Assembly (NCBI RefSeq): GCF_003324165.1
Contig: NW_025407846.1
Coordinates: 186,001 to 250,000 of the forward strand
Reading direction: 5' to 3'
DNA from: Naegleria lovaniensis
Taxonomy: Eukaryota; Heterolobosea; Eutetramitea; Acrasida; Naegleriidae
DNA length: 64,000 bases
Part shown: positions 57,305-64,000 of the stretch, one piece after another
Layout: every line of letters begins with the position of its first letter
Position numbering within the stretch: the stretch's first letter is position 1
Position numbers and translations under genes: made by a program
The notes under the pieces: generated by a model
Seen by the model: the letters and a program-made list of their open reading frames with translations, nothing else
The model's database searches: none
What the model was told of the DNA's origin: nothing

Positions 57305-60300
57305 TTAAGCATCTCGTAGAAAATTATTCCAATTAGAAGCCCCAAAATAAAACTTAGCAACTGTTATGTAACAGATTAATACCAATGGGTTAGTTGTTGT
57401 CTCCTCTATCAACAACCTTTATTGTTGTACAGTTGTCCTAGAAAGTATAGAAGTATCCCTTTGTTTAATTCTACCAATTTAAATGTATCCTTTCCAGATT
57501 TCAAATCCAACACAATCAAGTAATGAGATTGATAATACACAACCAAGTGAACCTGATAGGTAGGATAGAAGGGAGGATGATGTTGTGTCAGACTGCTCAA
57601 CCTTGTTGTTCTGAACAACACACTTCCGTTCTTTTCATTCAGTTTCTGTCTCTATTAAGATAATATTAATATCAATTTGCTTGTTGAGAACAATTTGTTG
57701 TTGGAGGTAACGGTGTTCTCTTTCACACGGTGTGATTGGTTTATGTACTATTTGCGATGGATACATAACAGTACTCTATCATTGTCTCATGTTTGCAGAT
57801 CACAAATACATGAGATATAATCTACTCACGTTGCATTGATAACCATGAACATAAACACAACAGGTTAGCAAATATTTTGTTAATATCGATGGTTAAGTTA
57901 CTATTTCAATAAACCAGTAGTGAGTAACGGAATAATACAAGTGCCGTAATTACAACTTATATCGTTATTCGTTTCACAGCTCTCGAGCGTTCCAGGAAGT
58001 TATAAAATTATTTTATACACTTTATCTGAGATGAAATATCACTTTACAAGTTCTCAACACCGATCTAAAGGTATTCAAGTTAGATGTACCAAATAACATA
58101 AGTAACAGTTTTGGGATGAAGCGACGCTTCCTTTTACATGAACAAGTTATCCTCCTGATAAATATCCGTTATCCTTACAGGAGATAAAGGAAAATATTTT
58201 AAGCATGATAACTGTCTTACCAATCCCACAAAAGTAATGTAAATCTTACAAATGAAAAAACCCAAATTTCTTTGAGAAAATCACATTGACTGGATAATAG
58301 CTCTGGGACGAATATAGATCATATATTTGTTGGTAATCATTCAACTAAGAATATTCATGTCTACTTCACCACAAGGGATCATAAAAAAGGTTAGCTCAAT
58401 AAAATGTTAAAGAATTTGATATAAATTTTTCAAGCTCGAATCAACGACGGATAAAATTTTAAAAGACAATGGGAAAACCCCATCAATGCAAGGCCAAAGC
58501 CAATCGCAGACACAAAAGTGTCAAAGCTGCAGTAGTGGTATTAGTTTGCTCTTTAGACAGCTGTTTTGGTTGTGGATTTGTTGACATTTTTTAGCCATAC
58601 TTTTAGTCAACCTTATTGTTTTCGTTACAAAACACTTCCGTTCTTTTCAGAACATTCAATTCCTACCCTTGTAAGTTACCTCCCCCCTAATCAGCAATTT
58701 GCAATGTTTTTTCGTTTTTTTGTTTTAAACAATTTTGGCCTTTCTGGCTTCCATAAGGCGTTATGTTTGGCCACAAAACAGGAATTTCGTTCTGCTGTTC
58801 ATCACAACATTTGGAAAGGTGTTGATTTTGCTGGGTGACAAAGAGTTCCCTGACGCTTGGAAATAAGGTTCACCCTCAGGTGTCAAAATGACAAGGATTT
58901 GCTTTGAAGATTGTACAGAGTGGATTGATAAACAGTACGCACCGTACAACGTACATTTACTTTATGAAGCTAATTTTATTTTCAATGAGAGGATTTTTGA
59001 ACGTAGTTGTGTTAATACTTCTGTTTTTGAAAGAGCTCTTCAAACAAGTACATGAGATGTATTAATTAAAATTACCATTCGTTTAAAAGATGAAGTGTAG
59101 GTGCCTTTCACTATAGCAACACCTTCCCATTAGTATCAGAATGAGAACATCCTCGAACGTTCATCTAGCTAGTGAAGATTTCACGCTGTGTCTGAAAATA
59201 TTAAACAAGAATGAGACCTTCTATTTTAGTTAAATTTAAACTTTAATACTGCGTCCAAATATTATTCACTTACTATTTGGGAATCATTCTATTTTATCGT
59301 TAAAAGGATGTACGTTCCTCTTGAAATCATGTACAATTTCTTAGAAACAAGCTGGATTTCTTTCTGCGGTCTTGTAACAACAATGAACGGTTCAGAGCAC
59401 CCGAGAGACTCTAAACGACGATTCTCAACAACGAATTCTGTATCCTTGTCAAATAAAAGCAATGCATGACCAACACAAGCAGCACATGATGATTCGTTGA
59501 AAGCAATTTTTGAAAAAGTTGAACTCGAACTTGTTGGAATCTCAACATCATTTCGTATCATCTTTATTCAGAAGAGATAAAACATATAGAACATTGTGTA
59601 GATACCGTATTGAAAACAGTTGAAGTTTGCTTGGTCGAAAGACGACTTGACAATTTCAAAGATTACTTGCCATTTTGGAACATTTCCACAAGATTCAAAG
59701 GAGGGATTTTTGTCCCTTGATTTTGACATGTCGAGCTGCTGTGAAGATAGCTAATGAGTATGCGCCGAGAGCATGGATGCAGCATCACAAAAAAAACACT
59801 CCACTTGTCTCTAAAGTACTTCATTCTTGCAGCTCTGTGTGTGTGTCAATTGTCAAATATCCATCCATACAGACGAGTCGTTTGTGGTTCATCATCCATT
59901 ACATTCCCAATTGTTATTAACAACAACAACGTGTGTATATTTATTCACAAACAACAAGCATTCTTCTCCAATTCATTGAAAAGGATCATCATCGTTATCT
60001 CATTTGAACCACAACGTCAATTGGTGTCATTCTCCTCTTCTCACAAGCACACCGTGTGTGAATTTACAACCAGCAACACGCACATAACGACATTTCTTGT
60101 GTATCATCAACAACAACAAGAACAACAACAATAACGACGACGACCATATCTCTCATCACTCAAAAAAGACTCTTGAGAGTAGTAGTACAATACTTCACCG
60201 TCATTCACCCGTAATTTGCAAAACCATTCATCATCATCATCTATTTCAATAATCATCACTATGGCATCGACCTCTGAGATGGAATTACTTCCCAGTTCAA

Positions 60301-60469
60301 ACAAAATTGTATTGCCTCCCAATTCACCTGGCGTTCCCAACTCCCAGAAATAGTGTTACAATAGCATTTGGAAAGCACTTTATTTTTTAGAATCCTAACC
60401 ATTTTAAAAAAGGTCGAGCAGGCTGTCGAAGTTTTGTTCTGGTGTTTGCTGGAGGTTTTTTCAATAAAA
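57305..60469. other. 3.2-kb gene-poor region upstream of the transposase gene
   Basis: Apart from the degenerate minus-strand remnants, no intact gene, tRNA or rRNA was recognised. The words around ACTTCCGTTCTTTTCA occur twice (about 57623 and 58634) in diverged duplicated context. The 3' part has CAA-rich simple sequence (60100-60135). A 30-codon ATG frame at 60261-60353 precedes the transposase; I could not join it in frame. Confidence 0.5.
57409..59561 (-). pseudogene. Degenerate coding remnants, possibly RCC1-like repeat gene
   Basis: The minus strand carries scattered protein-like pieces without a continuous gene. 59289-59561 is an ATG-started 90-codon frame (FSKIAFNESSCAACVGHALL, then LGCSEPFIVV). 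Around 59110-59160 there is GCSHSDTNGKVLL, which resembles an RCC1 repeat. 58761-58949 gives ILVILTPEGEPYFQASGNSL. 57409-57660 gives LVVYYQSHYLIVLDLKSGKD. These short signatures (G-SHS---NGKV, L--EG--Y--G-N) suggest an RCC1-like beta-propeller gene that has decayed, or several fragments. The 59289-59561 frame could instead be a small real gene. Assignment is tentative. Confidence 0.3.
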
Positions 60470-63400
60470 ATGTTAAAACATGAACGAAACGCCTTTGTCG
60501 GTCTGTTGAGACCGGAATATCATGTTGCCATCAAAACAATGCTATTCGCAGTCCATCAATATATTAATGTCGAACATTTAATAGAAGATATTATTGATCA
60601 ATGTGGATTTCATCGCAAGGATTTTAATACCATCCATCGCCATCTCGAACTATATTTCTCATACCTCATCACACACAACAAACGAGTCCCATTTGTTCTA
60701 TACTGTTGCAAATTCCAGGTTGACAATTCAACAAAGATTGCACAATATGTTACTGATTGCATTGACCCGGACGAGGATAGTGCTATCTATAACATTTACT
60801 CTGACCCAAAATTTCAAAATCAAAGACAAAATCAAGAGTTAACATCAGAATGGATCAACAAACTACATTTTCAAGGCTATTTGAAATTGAAAGAGTGTCA
60901 TGACGAGCTGATGCGAATTCGTCAAAAACGTAAACACTCCAAAACAAGTACAGCTTGCGAAGACCCACCTCAAACCTCAACAACGTCACAACGTTATTCT
61001 AGTTCAACCATCATGAAATTACTCGAACCAGAAAAAAATGTCGGCGTTATTGAATTACATAAAATCCTGGATCATGGTTTTGCTGAAGACTACATCACGT
61101 TGTCATATTCAACAAAAGAACAAACAGCACCGTATTACATGCTGCAACAACTAATTAACAACAAATTTATTCCAACACACTCATCAATTGTAAATACCAA
61201 GTCCGACACCATCTCTCATAATTTTGTAGACCATGCTGATTTTAAATCACAAAATAACGATGATGATAGTTATTATTCGGAATGTGATATATTTGATGAG
61301 GATATTCAAGAATTGAAAAAATTGTTTTTTCAGGTGTTAGGTAGTCGCAAATTAGTACCTCGAACTTTCTTTTTCACATATCTTCGTGATGCTTTTTCAC
61401 AATTAATTTGCAAAGACAGTAGAGGCCATAGATGGAGCCCATCTGTTCTTTGTTTTGCTCAAGATTTATTGGTTATCATGGGATACAATGCGTATGAAGC
61501 ATTGGCGAGAGGGTTGAAACGAGGACAAGAATTTGAACCCTCTTCTGAAAGATGTAACTTAGTCCTACCTTGTTCATCCACACTCGACCATCATTTTCAC
61601 ACCGCATCATATGGAGAAGGGAATACTAAACTAGACAAAGATGACTTTGATAAGCTAGTAGAAAAAATGAAGGTTATTGAAAATCAAAATTTTGGTCTTG
61701 TTCAAATTGATGCAGTAGATGTAACACCGCATTTAGGAATCAATACCAAGCTTGGGCTTGTATACGGTGCCAATGAAGGTCCATTGAAGATTAGTGATTG
61801 TACTGCACTAGCTCAGAGTCCGAATTTTCCACCCAAGGGTTTTTTAGCTGAAAAAATTGTTCAAACTTTATATTGCAGTATTAACGGTGAAGTTCGAATT
61901 CCTGGAAACTTCAAAGTATGCACTACTGAAACTGAACAAACCATTAGAGACACGATTTCTGAATTTCGTGACACATATACTCGAAACATCGTCTGTACTG
62001 TGTCAGATGCAGGGTCTGCTAATTACAAATATTTCACATCGAGCCCAAATGAACTACATCATTTTTGCTACAGTCACCATTGCAAAAACATGAGGAATGC
62101 AATTAATGGGAGACCAAAATTATATCCGGTTGCCACTAAAGTAGGTGCTCCAAACCTTCAAATTGCACGCCATTCCTCTGCTTGTATTTCTTCCAACGAC
62201 AACGGAAACGGTTGCCATTTGATGAAAATTGTTATTCAAAGAACACAAGCGACCAACATACCACTTTCCTTCATAGTGAATGACAAAGACACAATTTCAT
62301 TTGAATGGAAAGAAAAAGAACCACGGAATTTTAACTCTGGAGGCATTTCTTTCTATCATAGCAGCAATGACAACGAATTAAGTGTTACGTTGTTGAGTGA
62401 AACCCTTCATACTAACATTGGTAAAGTGTGTGTGGCAAATTTTAGCAATCAAGACATAGCTGTCACCAAAATTTCTTGTTCTATTTTACAACGATTTGAA
62501 TTGAACACACTCGATGAAATATATAGACAACAACCTTTAGAGTGGTGTAAAATAGTTAAACGGAGCTCGTTTATCAAATATGATGATCAATCTGAGGATG
62601 TATTACGTGATGTATGCAATTTACAGTTACTTGAAAAATTACGATTATTGAACGAGAGAACCAACTATCGATATTTAGGATTCTATAAGTACTTAAAAGC
62701 GATACATGATTTATTTCATGTTTACGATGACAAAAATCATGATGGAACATCTTCACACAATTTGCACGAAGTGTTGCAAGTTCTTAAGGAAAATTTGGAC
62801 TATTTGAATGAGTGGGATACCGTTTTCCAAGACGTCATTATTTCCAATAAGAATAATAATTTTACATTATCCGGAACCCTCACAAAAAACATCATTATCC
62901 ATAACATCAAAACAATTCAGAAATTGATCAGAATTATTCCACAAGATGCAGTTTTTGATTTGTCTTTATTGGGAACACGTTCTCTTGAAGGATTTTTCGG
63001 AGAGTCACGTGATTATTCAAAAAGAACCACAGTATTGGACTATCATAGAAGTTACTCAAACATGAAAATCAAATTAGTGAAAAAAGAATGTGTATATCTT
63101 TCATACAATAACGATAGAAAGAGGAAATATTGTGATGCCCCTAGTCAAATTAACCAACAAATTTTGATGAGAATGACTGAAAAACAATTTGTTGACTTTA
63201 ATAATGAAAGAAAGCAAGCTAGAGAAAGCGTGACATCCATTTCTTATAGTTTTACAGATCAAGATTTAATTTGTGCGAAAGACTTACAATTGCGATGTTT
63301 ACAACATCGTGTCAACTCCATCCGTCAATCATACCATCAGTCAAGACATGACTATAGGGCCGGATTTGCCACCGATTTCATGGAGACAAGCATTTCCAAT

Positions 63401-63910
63401 TACTACAACATTTCACTTCCTGTTTTCCATATTGAAACAAGTGAAGTTTTGCCAAACTTAACAGAACGACTTACATTAACCGACGACATCAGTTTTACCA
63501 TTATTCAAACACACGACTCATTAATTCATGCTCAAAATCATATTGCGGCATTTTTGCTTAAAAAGCCCGTAGAATTTGAAATTAAGACTAATCATATTTC
63601 TTTGAGCAATGCAACCGTAGAGGTTCGCAATTTCAATGAGAACAATGAAAATGCATCTCGACATTCTGAACCAATTAACTCATTTAAAATATTTGTGGCA
63701 CCAAATCAGACGGATCCATTCAAATTTAAATTAATTGGACAATTTTCATCAACAACCAGCACCAAGCTTTATCAAAAACAAATTGCTGTGATTGTTGGAA
63801 ATTATCAGTTGTTGTCACCTCCTTTTTACGTATTTGCAAAGAAAACAAAAAACCTCGTTTCGTATTCCCAGCTGAGCCAGGTGGTGGCTTCGTCTCAAGA
63901 CATGCAATAA
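60470..63910 (+). CDS. P-element/THAP9-like DNA transposase or domesticated derivative
   Basis: 1146 residues from MLKHERNAFVGLLRPEYHV; the open frame extends 102 nt upstream without ATG. The order of motifs follows the P-element/THAP9 class. First HRWSPSVLCFAQDLLVIMGY then NAYEALARGL and LPCSSTLDHHF, corresponding to the segment before the catalytic core. Then QIDAVDVTPHLGINTKLGLV with a candidate catalytic Asp near 414; IVCTVSDAGSANYKYF with Asp near 513; HHFCYSHHCKNMRNAI; and GTRSLEGFFGESRD with Glu near 840, the usual SLE-FFG end. A large insert lies between second Asp and Glu, as in P-element proteins. No THAP zinc finger is seen at the N-terminus. A beta-rich 120-residue C-terminal part is unexplained. 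Terminal inverted repeats were not found within the window, so the element may extend past 64000 or be domesticated. Confidence 0.65.
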   Translation: MLKHERNAFVGLLRPEYHVAIKTMLFAVHQYINVEHLIEDIIDQCGFHRKDFNTIHRHLELYFSYLITHNKRVPFVLYCCKFQVDNSTKIAQYVTDCIDPDEDSAIYNIYSDPKFQNQRQNQELTSEWINKLHFQGYLKLKECHDELMRIRQKRKHSKTSTACEDPPQTSTTSQRYSSSTIMKLLEPEKNVGVIELHKILDHGFAEDYITLSYSTKEQTAPYYMLQQLINNKFIPTHSSIVNTKSDTISHNFVDHADFKSQNNDDDSYYSECDIFDEDIQELKKLFFQVLGSRKLVPRTFFFTYLRDAFSQLICKDSRGHRWSPSVLCFAQDLLVIMGYNAYEALARGLKRGQEFEPSSERCNLVLPCSSTLDHHFHTASYGEGNTKLDKDDFDKLVEKMKVIENQNFGLVQIDAVDVTPHLGINTKLGLVYGANEGPLKISDCTALAQSPNFPPKGFLAEKIVQTLYCSINGEVRIPGNFKVCTTETEQTIRDTISEFRDTYTRNIVCTVSDAGSANYKYFTSSPNELHHFCYSHHCKNMRNAINGRPKLYPVATKVGAPNLQIARHSSACISSNDNGNGCHLMKIVIQRTQATNIPLSFIVNDKDTISFEWKEKEPRNFNSGGISFYHSSNDNELSVTLLSETLHTNIGKVCVANFSNQDIAVTKISCSILQRFELNTLDEIYRQQPLEWCKIVKRSSFIKYDDQSEDVLRDVCNLQLLEKLRLLNERTNYRYLGFYKYLKAIHDLFHVYDDKNHDGTSSHNLHEVLQVLKENLDYLNEWDTVFQDVIISNKNNNFTLSGTLTKNIIIHNIKTIQKLIRIIPQDAVFDLSLLGTRSLEGFFGESRDYSKRTTVLDYHRSYSNMKIKLVKKECVYLSYNNDRKRKYCDAPSQINQQILMRMTEKQFVDFNNERKQARESVTSISYSFTDQDLICAKDLQLRCLQHRVNSIRQSYHQSRHDYRAGFATDFMETSISNYYNISLPVFHIETSEVLPNLTERLTLTDDISFTIIQTHDSLIHAQNHIAAFLLKKPVEFEIKTNHISLSNATVEVRNFNENNENASRHSEPINSFKIFVAPNQTDPFKFKLIGQFSSTTSTKLYQKQIAVIVGNYQLLSPPFYVFAKKTKNLVSYSQLSQVVASSQDMQ

Positions 63911-64000
63911 AATGTCAAGCATTTTTCATCACAAAAAAAGTTCGTCCAAAAATTGGAACACGTTTAAAATTGTTCACCTATTTATTTCTTCCGACCACAA
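63911..64000. other. Window end after transposase
   Basis: 90 bp, AT-rich. No terminal inverted repeat matching the upstream flank was recognised. Confidence 0.5.

Noticed and set aside
59754-60134. A 126-codon plus-strand frame ending in poly-Gln
   Set aside because: Built mainly on CAA-rich simple sequence, with no recognisable domain and an upstream overlapping frame of equal quality.
60261-60353. A 30-codon ATG frame as first exon of the transposase
   Set aside because: No donor/acceptor pair was found that joins it in frame without a stop.
1-64000. CRISPR arrays, rRNA, tRNA genes, LTR or other virus-derived elements
   Set aside because: No regularly spaced repeats, rRNA core sequence, tRNA cloverleaf, long terminal repeats, reverse transcriptase or capsid-type motifs were seen.

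Overview
The window reads as nuclear DNA of a compact, AT-rich, intron-poor protist genome. The protein set (mitochondrial complex I and ETF subunits, ER and Golgi membrane proteins, SSU processome factors, PPR protein, Arp6) is eukaryotic. The very short introns (about 46-78 nt, GTAAGT or GTATGT to AG, with one of 172 nt), A-runs before start codons, and Asn/Ser/Thr/Gln-rich low complexity fit a heterolobosean amoeboflagellate such as Naegleria. That taxon call is inference from style and family content; no rRNA or other marker lies in the window.

Layout. 1-8.3 kb: end of an MKT1-like regulator, PITHD1, an Hsp104/ClpB disaggregase ending in Ser-Lys-Leu, and a weak hypothetical gene. 8.3-15.6 kb: DNA polymerase epsilon catalytic subunit, with an E2F-type site just before its start, and complex I subunit NDUFA6. 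15.7-25.7 kb: Arp6, a five-exon F-box protein, UTP3/SAS10, threonyl-tRNA synthetase and a three-exon YOS1/IER3IP1 gene that starts 10 bp from the synthetase start. 25.7-35.5 kb: a seven-exon coiled-coil gene, a small membrane protein whose frame runs through an in-frame UGA (selenoprotein candidate), a tail-anchored unknown, LDAH hydrolase, a spliced methyltransferase, TRMT1 and KRTCAP2. 35.7-57.3 kb: a disordered phospho-rich protein, a SAP-domain protein, NOP14, DDA1, ETF-alpha, a multi-pass unknown, TMEM144, a membrane-anchored Erv/Alr oxidase, a PPR protein and a PAC2-family protein. 57.3-60.4 kb: a gene-poor stretch with degenerate coding-like remnants on the minus strand. 60.4-64 kb: a large P-element/THAP9-like transposase gene.

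Most genes are unrelated housekeeping functions packed head-to-head or tail-to-tail with 10-200 bp between them. Shared themes are ribosome biogenesis (UTP3, NOP14), tRNA biology (ThrRS, TRMT1), ubiquitin ligases (F-box protein, DDA1), mitochondrial energy metabolism (NDUFA6, ETFA, PPR) and the secretory pathway (YOS1, KRTCAP2, Erv-like oxidase).

The two observations most worth following are the MG-UGA-GG small membrane protein at 28.3-28.6 kb, with a SECIS-like hairpin about 90 nt after its stop, and the peroxisomal-type C-terminus of the Hsp104 homologue. All family names rest on reading the translated sequence; no database search was run.
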